Source: Arthrobacter sp. Soil782 (GTDB taxonomy: Bacteria > Actinomycetota > Actinomycetes > Actinomycetales > Micrococcaceae). Taken from it: a stretch of DNA of 64,000 nt. The DNA is taken from positions 1-64,000 of the forward strand of contig NZ_LMSO01000008.1 of assembly GCF_001428435.1 (NCBI RefSeq). The letters are read 5' to 3'. The notes beneath the pieces were generated by a model. That model saw only the letters and a program-made list of their open reading frames with translations. It ran no database searches and was not told the origin of the DNA. How positions within the stretch are numbered: the first letter of the stretch is position 1; every line of letters begins with the position of its first letter. The translations under genes and the position numbers were made by a program. Positions 1-7,210 of the stretch are shown in pieces.

Positions 1-121
1 AGGTTGCCTCGGTGACCTGCAGCTCCTTGATGACCTCGATCATCGGCTTGCCGTCATTTAGCATTTTCTGCCCCTGCCGGACCTTCGCGACGACCTGATC
101 CGGGGTATGCCTACGTGCCAT
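1..121 (-). mobile_element. IS3-family transposase OrfA, N-terminal part (cut by window edge)
   Basis: Reading the minus strand from an ATG at 121 gives about 40 residues beginning MARRHTPDQVV and containing KMLNDGKPMIEVIKELQVTEAT. This is the helix-turn-helix start of OrfA proteins of IS3-family transposons. A good ribosome binding site (GGAGGAAA) lies just upstream on the minus strand. The rest of the IS lies outside the window. Its terminal inverted repeat cannot be defined here; it may end near 174, just before the resolvase remnant. Identification is by motif memory; the strand and start are seen directly. Confidence 0.8.
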
Positions 122-154
122 AATCTGTGAATTTCCTCCTGCACCCATTATCGG

Positions 155-499
155 ATGCGAAACTCACACAGTCACCGGACTCCTACCCGGGGACCCAACC
201 AGCTCGACCAAGCGATCGACACGTCGACGTCTGCCGGCAAATTTGCGCTACAGATCATCGGTGCGACGGCTGAATTCGAGCGTGCGATGATCAGTGAGAG
301 AACCAAGAGTGCCATGGCGGGGCGGGCGCGCGGCCGGAACGGCGGCAGACCGAAAGCACTCTCTCCGAAGGCTCAGTCACGAGCCCAGGACCTCTACGAC
401 GCCGGCCACATGACTGTAAAGGAAATTGCCGCGGCCGTCGGGGTCAGCCAAGCTACCCTTTATCGAGAGCTCAATACGAAAATCGGAGCCACAAAATGA
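155..499 (+). pseudogene. Serine resolvase/invertase C-terminal remnant
   Basis: Residues from about 18 onward (LDQAIDTSTSAGK, then IIGATAEFERAMISERTKSA) match the E-helix and linker of small serine recombinases. They are followed by a GRPK-type hinge and a C-terminal helix-turn-helix (MTVKEIAAAVGVSQATLYREL). The N-terminal catalytic domain with the nucleophilic Ser and the YxRVS motif is absent. The first about 15 codons look like non-homologous sequence, probably IS end. An IS3-type element lies directly upstream in the opposite direction, so IS insertion with loss of the 5' half is the simplest explanation. The remnant cannot recombine DNA but could still bind it. Confidence 0.8.
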
Positions 500-735
500 G
501 TGCAGGTGCTGAGCAAACCCAGGCCAGCGACTTCGTCCGTGTCTACTTCCACGCAATCACCGGCTGGGAGTTGACCGACACAGGATGCAAAACATGCTGG
601 GACGAGGTGGTCCTCATGTTCAACTCCATGTCGACGCCGGCTGAGATCCTGGCATCCCCACACGAGTGCGAGGCGGACTGGAACTGTTCACAGATCCTCG
701 CACAGGAACTCATCGACCACCCCGAGAAGTGGTAG
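496..735 (+). CDS. Small hypothetical protein
   Basis: A 79-residue ORF whose ATG overlaps the resolvase stop codon (ATGA), suggesting translational coupling to the old resolvase transcript. The product is acidic and has four cysteines (positions about 31, 34, 59, 64) and several tryptophans. A CxxC pair (GCKTCWDE) could bind metal but no known fold is recognised. No signal peptide or membrane segment is visible. Function unknown. Confidence 0.55.
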   Translation: MSAGAEQTQASDFVRVYFHAITGWELTDTGCKTCWDEVVLMFNSMSTPAEILASPHECEADWNCSQILAQELIDHPEKW

Positions 736-763
736 CCGAACCGCGGCGCCTGTCAGCACGACC

Positions 764-1171
764 ATGCCCCGGCAGGATGATCGAGAGGCTGAGCGGACCC
801 TGTACCTCGCAGTACAACAGATGCGGCGGGAACTAGAGAAGGGTGACCCGGAGTTCGCGCTCCGCATCCTCGTCGAAGTGATCCGCCAGCTTTCGGCGGC
901 CGACGACCTGAGTGAAGCCACCCAGCCGCCTTCTATGGGGTCAGCGAAATGGGATGCGCTGATCACCGCAGCCGTGAGATATGCCTGCCGGATCAGCGGC
1001 CAGGAGACACCCGTCTGGACTCAGCCCAAACGGTTGCCCGCGGAGTGGTTCCCTTACGACTTCCGACCACTCAGCGAGGCCTGGAAAGACCTATCCCGGC
1101 GTGAGACTCCGCCAGAGTTCGCCGAGGTCCGCATTTCTATTCGCGAGCGATCACTGCACGGCGCAGGGTAG
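764..1171 (+). CDS. Hypothetical protein, actinobacterial accessory type
   Basis: 135 residues. The first half is helical and charged (EAERTLYLAVQQMRRELEKG, then a second helix ending in RQLSAADD). The second half carries the pattern WxQPKRLPAEWFP followed by an LSRRETPPEFAEVRISIRERSL tail. A similar layout (W-P motif, then an aliphatic tail ending in a ..I.I..R.L pattern) is seen in small actinobacterial proteins often coded beside toxin-antitoxin genes; that comparison is from memory and not tested. It lies 28 bases after the previous gene, on the same strand. Function not assigned. Confidence 0.6.
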   Translation: MPRQDDREAERTLYLAVQQMRRELEKGDPEFALRILVEVIRQLSAADDLSEATQPPSMGSAKWDALITAAVRYACRISGQETPVWTQPKRLPAEWFPYDFRPLSEAWKDLSRRETPPEFAEVRISIRERSLHGAG

Positions 1172-1187
1172 ACGCTTGTGACAGGCC

Positions 1188-2003
1188 CTATCCGCCGATC
1201 CAACGGAAGGCGCATCCTTCCACCGTAAATCCTGCGGCATCGGCGGGCACAACGATCGTGAACTGCGGGGCGACGGATATGAAGTTGTTCGCAAGGATGT
1301 TCCCGGAGGCGTCCGAGACCTCCCAGTAGCAGTCCTCAACTTTCGGTCCCTGTGACTGCCAGGTGCCTGGCTGCGCTTCGCTGCCGATGAGGTACGAACC
1401 GGATGTGACGAACTTGCCGGTTGCCCGGTCAGCCTCAATCGCTTCCTGCTCCCTGCCGGCGGCCCTTGCCTTCTCGATGTTAGCTTGAATCTGGGCGACC
1501 TTCGGGTGCTCCGGACACAGAAGGATCGCTCCTGCGGCTTCATCGGCTTGGCCTGTGCTCACTATGTCGTCTACGGGTATCCCAACGGTGGAGGCACAAA
1601 TTCCGTAGAGGTACTTGAGCGAGTCCTCCTCGGCGTCGGGGCCATAGGCGACCTCCAAGGCCTTGCGATCGTTGTCCAAAACCTCTCCGCCAGTCTGGTT
1701 GACCTCGCAGTTGTCATAGGCGACATCCCATGCTGCCTGGAAGGTGTAGTAGGTTTCGATACTCGATTCCGCCTCCGAGTAGCAGCTGTACTTGAACTGT
1801 GCCGCTTCAGGCGTGGGCGAAGGAGTAGGCGTGGGTGTGGGCGTGGCTGATCTTGTCGGCGTCGGCTTCGGTGTCGCCTTCTTCGTCGTGGGTGTGGCTG
1901 ACGGCGAACTGGACGTGGATTCTGCGCTAGGAGCGGCGTCGGCGCCACATCCCGTCACGAGCAGCAGCGCAGAGAGCAGAGCAATAGAAGCCAGCTTGTT
2001 CAT
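1188..2003 (-). CDS. Secreted lipoprotein with Pro/Thr-rich linker
   Basis: The N-terminus MNKLASIALLSALLLVTGC is a lipoprotein signal peptide with lipobox LVTGC, so the mature protein should be lipid-anchored at the membrane. A low-complexity segment of Ser, Pro, Thr and Lys (about residues 28-65) projects the rest outward. The C-terminal about 70 residues (GSYLIGSEAQPGTWQSQG, CYWEVSD, ending GCAFRWIG) form a small beta-rich repeat domain common at the end of actinobacterial secreted proteins. I chose the ATG at 2003 because GGGGGA precedes it; an in-frame ATG at 2015 would add four residues. Partner and ligand unknown. Confidence 0.8.
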   Translation of the reverse strand: MNKLASIALLSALLLVTGCGADAAPSAESTSSSPSATPTTKKATPKPTPTRSATPTPTPTPSPTPEAAQFKYSCYSEAESSIETYYTFQAAWDVAYDNCEVNQTGGEVLDNDRKALEVAYGPDAEEDSLKYLYGICASTVGIPVDDIVSTGQADEAAGAILLCPEHPKVAQIQANIEKARAAGREQEAIEADRATGKFVTSGSYLIGSEAQPGTWQSQGPKVEDCYWEVSDASGNILANNFISVAPQFTIVVPADAAGFTVEGCAFRWIGG

Positions 2004-2203
2004 TGGGTCCCCCATATTCGGATGTATGGAGAGAATTCTAAGCGGAAGACGGACCTTTTCAGGACGCGCGCAGCCGGGTGATGACCCCGTAGCTGGCGGC
2101 GCGGTTCCGCCTGCCTGGCGAGGCTAAACCTGGTCACACTTGCTTGTGCGCGGCGGCTGTCGGACCGAACAGAGATCCGCGCTCCACCCCTTACACTCCT
2201 CCT

Positions 2204-3055
2204 ATGGGGGATGGACTATTCGGTAAGAAATCATTCAACGTTCTTGTGGCTGTATGTACCGTCGTCATCCTGCTCTGCGGGGCCGTCATCCTCTACGCAT
2301 CCAGCCGCGGCAATAGCCCGGAGCCGACGACTGCCGTCTCGGCTACCTCGCCCGAGACGGAGGATGAGGCAGTTCCTTCCCTTTCGCCGACTCGAACGCC
2401 GTCACATGGCAAGACAGAGCCCAGCCAGGGCACCGCGCCCCAGGCCCGTGCACCCTCACCGGCCGCGAATCCCGTGCCGGCCGTCGAGGAACCTATGACG
2501 GCACCAGCTATTGCATCGCCTTGGGCTCCCGCGCCTTCCTCAGTTCCTGCGCCACAATCACAGCCACAGCCTTCCGAGCAGGTGCGTCAACCCGACGTTG
2601 AGCCGGAGATTGTCTGCCCAACCGGCCATCTGTCTGTTTCACTCGACGAAGCCCGTCTCGGACCAAGTGGCGGCTTCCCAGGCCGCCGGCCAGTCGACAT
2701 GAGCGGCGTAGTTCGAAACGATGCCAGTGTCGCCGTGGATGTCTGGTTAAGTACCGCCGTCAACGTCGTCGGGATCAATTCGGCTGGTGAGGTTGAGAAG
2801 AGTTACTGGCTCGACTTGGAATATACGCCGCCGACGGGCGACATCCGTCCCTATCAAATATCTCTAGCACCCAAGCAAGCGCTGCGATTCAGTCTCAGCG
2901 AAGTCAGCGACCACCCAGATTGGGCGAACATAAAATACTGGTTAGTCGATCCTCAACACACGCTGCTCCTTTCGCATTTCACGGAAATCAGCCTTGATTG
3001 CGACACCTCGGCCCAGATCAAAATCCTGAACGACCCGATTCCGAACCGTCCTTAG
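2204..3055 (+). CDS. Membrane-anchored protein with Pro-rich stalk, unknown function
   Basis: About 283 residues from the ATG at 2204 (a TTG at 2144 would extend it by 20). Residues about 10-32 (FNVLVAVCTVVILLCGAVIL) form one transmembrane helix. A long Ser/Pro/Ala stalk follows to about residue 130. The C-terminal about 150 residues form a globular domain with three cysteines (PEIVCPTG, SLDCDTSAQ) and beta-like alternation. A TACACT hexamer at 2192-2197 ends six bases before the ATG, which fits a leaderless transcript. It is convergent with the Xre gene, two bases apart. No family recognised. Confidence 0.7.
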   Translation: MGDGLFGKKSFNVLVAVCTVVILLCGAVILYASSRGNSPEPTTAVSATSPETEDEAVPSLSPTRTPSHGKTEPSQGTAPQARAPSPAANPVPAVEEPMTAPAIASPWAPAPSSVPAPQSQPQPSEQVRQPDVEPEIVCPTGHLSVSLDEARLGPSGGFPGRRPVDMSGVVRNDASVAVDVWLSTAVNVVGINSAGEVEKSYWLDLEYTPPTGDIRPYQISLAPKQALRFSLSEVSDHPDWANIKYWLVDPQHTLLLSHFTEISLDCDTSAQIKILNDPIPNRP

Positions 3056-3057
3056 CC

Positions 3058-3388
3058 TCAGTCTTCGGCCAGCAGCACCCGGATCGTGTGCAGGACGAGC
3101 TCGCGCTGGCGGGTGTTCAGCCGGTTCGCGGACTCCGGCAGCACGAACGGCTCCAGCTCCCCTGTCGGCAGCCCGGCGGCCGCACGCAGCTTCGTCATGG
3201 GAATGCCCAGGGCGACCGAGAACGCCTGGAGGATTTTCTCGCTGGGTTCCTCTGGCACCGCGCGCAGGTATTTCGAGATCGACGTGTTCGAGACGACCAC
3301 ACCTTTCGACGCTGCAACTTCTGTGATCCGTCGGGGCGGACAGCTGCTCAGTGTTCGAATCGTTCAGCAGGTCGGACAGCGCGCTCAT
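3058..3388 (-). pseudogene. Xre/Cro-type regulator, frameshifted
   Basis: Translation from the ATG at 3388 gives MSALSDLLNDSNTEQLSA and then leaves frame. Removing one C from the CCCC run at 3333-3336 (minus strand) restores a continuous 109-residue protein: RRITEVAASKGVVVSNTSIS continues into KYLRAVPEEPSEKILQAFSV and an LPESANRLNTRQRELVL tail. This is a phage/mobile-element type Xre helix-turn-helix repressor. A restart at the GTG at 3300 would lack the first helices. Divergent from the MbcA-like gene at 3441. The extra base may be a real mutation or a sequencing error. Confidence 0.75.
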
Positions 3389-3440
3389 GGGTTAGAGCCT
3401 AGCTACCAGTCCATGCTGGTGATGCGAGTACATTCTCAGA
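3389..3440. promoter_or_regulatory. Divergent promoter between Xre and MbcA-like genes
   Basis: Only 52 bases separate the two divergent starts. On the plus strand TACATT ends six bases before the ATG at 3441. On the minus strand TAGGCT ends seven bases before the ATG at 3388. Both fit a -10 box placed for leaderless mRNAs, and no Shine-Dalgarno sequence is seen for either gene. Convincing -35 boxes are not visible. An Xre protein usually regulates such a shared region. Confidence 0.45.
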
Positions 3441-3827
3441 ATGGACCTTCCCGAGCACAAGCCACAAGCCACTGGGACTGCCTGGAACGAGATAGAGGCG
3501 GAGTTCGGACTGCTCACCGGAGGTGAAGTCGCCCGCCTGCTGGGTGTCAGGTTGGAAGGGCATGACGCCGCACAACTGATTAGCGTCCATCGTGGCGACG
3601 CTCTCCTTTACCCAGGCTTCCAATTCGACCTGGATGAAGGGAAAACCCTGCCTGTCATGGCTGGGCTACTAGAGGTCGCCGGCAAGTACGGCAAGACGCA
3701 AGAGGGGCTAACCCACTGGTTGTGCTCCCGCACCGGGCAGCTCATTAATGAGCGGCCAGTGGATCATCTGCACGAGCCTGAGCGGGTTCTGGAGGCGGCA
3801 GAGAACCACTACGGGGTCGAGTGGTGA
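3441..3827 (+). CDS. MbcA/ParS-like (Xre-MbcA-ParS toxin-binding) antitoxin-type protein
   Basis: 128 residues. The N-terminal part has a short helix-turn-helix-like stretch (LTGGEVARLLGVRLEGHDAAQLIS) and then GDALLYPGFQFDLDEGKTLPVM. The C-terminal half ends with WLCSRTGQLINERPVDHLHEP and ERVLEAAENHY, the RPVDHLxxPERVLxAA pattern of MbcA/DUF2384 toxin-binding domains. Known MbcA antitoxins neutralise RES-domain (MbcT) toxins, but no RES gene is next to this one: upstream is the divergent Xre gene, downstream a convergent transpeptidase. It could be an orphan antitoxin or a regulator. Starts with ATG eight bases after a -10-like box. Confidence 0.7.
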   Translation: MDLPEHKPQATGTAWNEIEAEFGLLTGGEVARLLGVRLEGHDAAQLISVHRGDALLYPGFQFDLDEGKTLPVMAGLLEVAGKYGKTQEGLTHWLCSRTGQLINERPVDHLHEPERVLEAAENHYGVEW

Positions 3828-3832
3828 CGTAG

Positions 3833-4768
3833 TCACCGGACGGTGACCGGTGTGCCATCCGGGACGAGCTCCAGTAGCCGCGGAATGTCCCATTCGTTGG
3901 CGATAATGCAGCCTGGTGTGGCCGCGGTGTAGCCCGAGATGCTGCGGCAGTCCTCCGAGAAGGCGTGGATTGCTTGGACGGCGGTTGGCTGGTCGATGTA
4001 ACCGTCGACGCTTTCGCTCTGTGCCGAGAGGGCCATCATGGGTTGGGCCGAGCAATTCTGCGAGATCGCCGTCGAGTAGCGGCCCGTGACGAAGGACCGG
4101 CCACGCGCAGTCTCATCCCCACCGCTAATGGATACGGGAAAGACGTCCAGCACGGCTGCTCCGTCGGCCACGGTGATTGTCCTGGCCGTCAGATCCACGT
4201 CGACGGTGACGTTCGAGGACTTGGTGAGGACATCGGATGCCAGGACCCAGCCGGTGGCACCATTCACGGGATCACCGGAAGAAGGCAGATTGCGCCGGGC
4301 AGGCAGGAGCACCTGCAGCCATTTGCCGTCAATGGGTCCGATGGCCGGCATCCAGGTTCGGTCCGAGCCTTCCGAATCGATGACACGGGCCGGGATCATC
4401 CCGACAGCATCCGCGCCTGGGGACACGTAGACGAGGAGTCCATCAGCCTTCGGCGCCACCAGGAGGCCGCTGTAGGGCGCTCCGTTATCTGCAGGGGCAG
4501 CCGGGAAGACAGCATCAGCGGTGATCCACCGCAACGGGGCGGTGGTCTCTTGGGGTGTGCGTTCAGAGGAGGGTGCAGGCGCCCCTCTGGCGGGCTCGGG
4601 GAGGACTTCCGGTGCCGCGGTGAGTGCCGGATTGTTGGGCTGAGCGGTGCTCACTGCGACAACCTGGGCGGTCACCTGCGTGGGCACGACCATGGCCGCT
4701 GGGCCCGTGAAGAGCACAGCGGCCATGACACCGACGGAGGTGAGACCCTTTCGGATCCCGGTCAGCAT
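3833..4768 (-). CDS. L,D-transpeptidase-like (YkuD) secreted protein
   Basis: 311 residues with an N-terminal signal sequence (MLTGIRKGLTSVGVMAAVLF) and a Pro/Ala-rich linker to about residue 75. The middle holds an SH3-like segment (YVSPGADAVG...GATGWVLASDVL). The C-terminal catalytic region has IHAFSEDCRS followed by ATPGCIIANEWDIPRLLELV; the His near 268 and Cys near 287 fit the YkuD H...(S/T)xGC pattern. The Arg that usually follows the Cys motif is replaced by Ile-Ala-Asn. YkuD enzymes make 3-3 peptidoglycan crosslinks or attach proteins to the wall. It is downstream of and 10 bases from the surface protein gene, with which it is probably co-transcribed; RBS AAGGA precedes the ATG. Confidence 0.8.
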   Translation of the reverse strand: MLTGIRKGLTSVGVMAAVLFTGPAAMVVPTQVTAQVVAVSTAQPNNPALTAAPEVLPEPARGAPAPSSERTPQETTAPLRWITADAVFPAAPADNGAPYSGLLVAPKADGLLVYVSPGADAVGMIPARVIDSEGSDRTWMPAIGPIDGKWLQVLLPARRNLPSSGDPVNGATGWVLASDVLTKSSNVTVDVDLTARTITVADGAAVLDVFPVSISGGDETARGRSFVTGRYSTAISQNCSAQPMMALSAQSESVDGYIDQPTAVQAIHAFSEDCRSISGYTAATPGCIIANEWDIPRLLELVPDGTPVTVR

Positions 4769-4778
4769 CGTGAGGTCC

Positions 4779-5906
4779 TTACTTGCCGCTGGTCTTGCTG
4801 TTCAGTCGACGGGCCAGGAATCCAGCACCGATAGCCGAGGCAGCCGAAACCGCACCGGAAACCAGCACGCTTGGGCCGGCGAGCAGGGCCAAGGCCAGGA
4901 ATGCCGGACCGGCGAGCAAGGCGGTGGCAACCGCGCCGGATGCCAAACTCATGTCCTCTGCTTCGTTGGAGACCAGCGCTGCCTGTGGCTGAGGGCGGAC
5001 CGGAGCCGGCGGGACGGATGTCTCTGTCTCAACCGTTTCAACGGTCTTGGGCACGTCCACCGTCACCTCCAGCTTGGGCTCCGGGAGCTCCTCCTCGATG
5101 GGCTCGGGCTCCACCGGCGGTTGCGGACCCGTTTTGAAAGGAACGAGGACGGCCGAGTAGTAGCCGCCGCTCTGCGTTCCGTGGACCTCGATCAGCGTCT
5201 CGCCTGGGAAATCATTGGCGAGCTCGTCGAAGTTGCTCGAGGTTCCATCGGCGGATGCGAACCGGCTCGGGTGAGGAGCGCCGTTCGCGGTGATGGCCAG
5301 TTCCTCGCCCGGGTACCAGCCCACGAGCGTCCCCCAGGTATCGCCCTCGGAGATGTACGCCGGGGTCACTTGCACCAGGACTCCCTCAGTCGCGTGCTGG
5401 GAGAGCGCACCGGTGGCGCTGAGCATGATGCCGTTGCCGACGGTATTGTATCCGGGAACTGACCACTCATAGCGGAAGGATCCGGTGTCATCAGCCACCG
5501 TTGACAGGTTAAACCTGCCTTCTGCATCTGCGATGGAGACCTGCTCGCTGGGCTCGAAACCGGAGCCATCAAGCAGCACGGGCTTCCCTACGGTCGTTTC
5601 GGCCTGCGTGATGGTGAGTTGCGGTCGGAAGCAGCCGACCCACTGTCCGTCGCTGCTGGTGGGTGCGCATCCGGGCGCCTGCGGAGGATCGAACGGATAA
5701 GTATCACCTACTGGTCCACCGTGAACGGGTGTGGGGTCGAATGGGGCGGAATCGATTGGAACGGGCACACCGTAAGTTGGTTCCAGGGGCGGGACGGGGG
5801 CACCGATTGCCATGTCGCCGGCGTGCGCCGGCATCAGGCCGGCCGAGAGCAGTGCAGCGAGGATCAGGGACGCTCCGGTGGACTTGATGACGCGGTTTGC
5901 TTTCAT
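4779..5906 (-). CDS. Secreted surface protein with C-terminal membrane anchor
   Basis: About 375 residues from the ATG at 5906, chosen because AGGAAG precedes it and the product begins with a clean signal peptide (MKANRVIKSTGASLILAALL, cut near AHA). Two Ig-like beta modules follow (for example LLDGSGFEPSEQVSIADAEG and LVGWYPGEELAITANG). A Pro/Glu-rich stalk leads to a C-terminal hydrophobic helix (VATALLAGPAFLALALLAG) with a second helix, ending in RRLNSKTSGK. There is no LPXTG motif, so anchoring is by the membrane helices. Its neighbours, an L,D-transpeptidase and a redoxin, suggest a cell-envelope role, perhaps surface contact or exclusion. Confidence 0.7.
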   Translation of the reverse strand: MKANRVIKSTGASLILAALLSAGLMPAHAGDMAIGAPVPPLEPTYGVPVPIDSAPFDPTPVHGGPVGDTYPFDPPQAPGCAPTSSDGQWVGCFRPQLTITQAETTVGKPVLLDGSGFEPSEQVSIADAEGRFNLSTVADDTGSFRYEWSVPGYNTVGNGIMLSATGALSQHATEGVLVQVTPAYISEGDTWGTLVGWYPGEELAITANGAPHPSRFASADGTSSNFDELANDFPGETLIEVHGTQSGGYYSAVLVPFKTGPQPPVEPEPIEEELPEPKLEVTVDVPKTVETVETETSVPPAPVRPQPQAALVSNEAEDMSLASGAVATALLAGPAFLALALLAGPSVLVSGAVSAASAIGAGFLARRLNSKTSGK

Positions 5907-5973
5907 GATGCTTCCTGAGAGTGGTTGAACTGGCGGTAGGTCAGTAGGTGGAGGGATGCCGGGCTGTGTGGCG

Positions 5974-6297
5974 TTATGCGGCCAGTTCGTGCCCTCCCGT
6001 CGGGACTCGCACGACCAAGGGGTCGTTCTTGAGCTCGTTGACCTTGTTCGGGTTGAAGCCGGACCAGCTGTCGGTAATCTCACCGTTCTGATAGACCACG
6101 GTGACCGGTGCCTGCATGTAGCCCAGGTCGATGCAGAGCTGGCGATTCTCGGCCGTAGTGGCGTCCAGCTCGTTCACCAGAACGTCGGTCTTGGCGATGG
6201 CACGCTTCATGGCGTCACACTGAACGCACTGAGACTTGCTGTACATGACAACCGTCTTAGGCGACGGAAGGACGGTTAGTGAGGGGTTTTCGGTCAT
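5974..6297 (-). CDS. NrdH-like glutaredoxin/thioredoxin-fold protein
   Basis: 107 residues with the active-site motif CVQC (VVMYSKSQCVQCDAMKRA), followed by VNELDATTAEN and a cis-Pro segment (YMQAPVTVVYQNGE), then the glycine-containing WSGFNPNKVNEL helix. These are features of NrdH redoxins, which reduce class Ib ribonucleotide reductase using thioredoxin reductase. No nrdE/nrdF gene is nearby, so here it may serve another disulfide substrate or an element-encoded function. A strong RBS (AAGGAGAA) and a promoter with palindromic operator precede it; it is the first gene of the block running down to 3833. Confidence 0.85.
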   Translation of the reverse strand: MTENPSLTVLPSPKTVVMYSKSQCVQCDAMKRAIAKTDVLVNELDATTAENRQLCIDLGYMQAPVTVVYQNGEITDSWSGFNPNKVNELKNDPLVVRVPTGGHELAA

Positions 6298-6309
6298 TCG
6301 GATTCTCCT

Positions 6310-6377
6310 TGGCGGATGGTAAACGCAACGCTTACGTTGCGTAATGTCAGACTATCGGGATTGCCACATCTTTGCAA
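6310..6377 (-). promoter_or_regulatory. Promoter with 8+4+8 palindromic operator
   Basis: On the minus strand, TTGCAA (6372-6377), a 17-base spacer and TAGTCT (6349-6354) form a good -35/-10 pair. A perfect inverted repeat, ACGCAACG-CTTA-CGTTGCGT on the plus strand (6323-6342), covers the expected transcription start. The motif CATCCGCCA (plus strand 6310-6318) follows in the leader. One arm with its flank (CGTTGCGTAAT) recurs at 9196-9206 before the 9148 gene. The placement suggests repression by a DNA-binding protein not identified here. Confidence 0.6.
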
Positions 6378-6421
6378 CATAGCTGCTGCAAAAACGCGAG
6401 GCGCAGGGACACGTGGCTGCC

Positions 6422-6775
6422 CTAGAGGTCCCAGGCTTCCGGTTCCTCATCGGGGCCCATTACGAAGCTGCTTGGGGTCAAATCCGCGCGCCGTGTGCGC
6501 CATGTATCTGCGCCCCGCGCTGGCTTGTCCTTCTTGGCCGTGAGGTAGCCGTATCGGTGGCGCTTGCCGTTTCGCAGAACAACCTTGCCGACGCCCACGA
6601 CGTTGACGACTGTGGTCTTGCCGTTCTTCAGCGTGACGGTCACTGGGCCCACGTTGACGAGGTCCTCGAGCCCTTCAACCACCCACTCCTTGTTGTCCGC
6701 ATCTGTGCAGCGCGGCTTGAAGCGGACGAAGGAGGTTTCGGTGGAGCCAGGACGCTCGATCGTTTCAGTGCTCAC
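6422..6775 (-). CDS. Hypothetical protein, tandem paralogue family A, copy 1
   Basis: 117 residues from a GTG start (STETIERPGSTETSF). The central segment VTVTLKNGKTTVVNVVGVGK is nearly repeated in the next gene (VTVTLKSGKTKVVNIVDVGK), so the two are paralogues; both then have a HRYGYLTAKKDKPA / QRYGYRAKEDKPA stretch and an acidic C-terminal tail. The core looks like a small beta barrel similar to plasmid/phage accessory proteins with a lysine-rich strand, which could bind nucleic acid, but no named family is recognised. Last gene of the block that starts at 9148. Confidence 0.65.
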   Translation of the reverse strand: MSTETIERPGSTETSFVRFKPRCTDADNKEWVVEGLEDLVNVGPVTVTLKNGKTTVVNVVGVGKVVLRNGKRHRYGYLTAKKDKPARGADTWRTRRADLTPSSFVMGPDEEPEAWDL

Positions 6776-6823
6776 GGTGCTCCCACTTCGTGCAGCGGCG
6801 GACTTGCGGACGTGGACGTTGAC

Positions 6824-7171
6824 CTACCAGGTGTGGTGGTCCTCCTCATCAGGGGCTGGCACAAAGTCGGCCGGCGGGAAATCCAGATCCGACTCATCCG
6901 CGGAAGGTGCGGCCGCAGTTGCGACAGGTGCCGGCTTATCCTCTTTGGCTCGGTACCCGTACCGCTGCAGGATGCCGTCCTTCTCGAAGCTCTTGCCGAC
7001 GTCCACGATGTTGACGACTTTGGTCTTGCCGCTCTTCAGCGTGACGGTCACGGAGCCCTCGGCGACGATCTTCTCGGGGCCGAGGATTACCCATTCACCT
7101 TTGGCGGTCTTGTGGAAAGTGGCGCAGGGGGCTTCGGTGGGTGCGGGACGTTCAACGATTTCGGTGCTCAA
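6824..7171 (-). CDS. Hypothetical protein, tandem paralogue family A, copy 2
   Basis: 115 residues from a TTG start (STEIVERPAPTEAP). It shares with the 6422 gene the STE.(I/V)ERP beginning, the VTVTLKSGKTKVVNIVDVGK core, the RYGYRAKEDKPA stretch and an acidic tail ending near PAPDEEDHHTW. Differences are spread through the sequence, so this is an old duplication. The leader before the start resembles those of its neighbours (CGAAG.GAGAACACC). Function unknown. Confidence 0.65.
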   Translation of the reverse strand: MSTEIVERPAPTEAPCATFHKTAKGEWVILGPEKIVAEGSVTVTLKSGKTKVVNIVDVGKSFEKDGILQRYGYRAKEDKPAPVATAAAPSADESDLDFPPADFVPAPDEEDHHTW

Positions 7172-7210
7172 GGTGTTCTCGCTTCGTGGGGCTTGCTAGT
7201 GGGCGGATTA

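Noticed and set aside
1792-2127. 111-residue plus-strand open frame rich in Gly and Val
   Set aside because: It is the complement of the Pro/Thr-rich linker of the lipoprotein gene.
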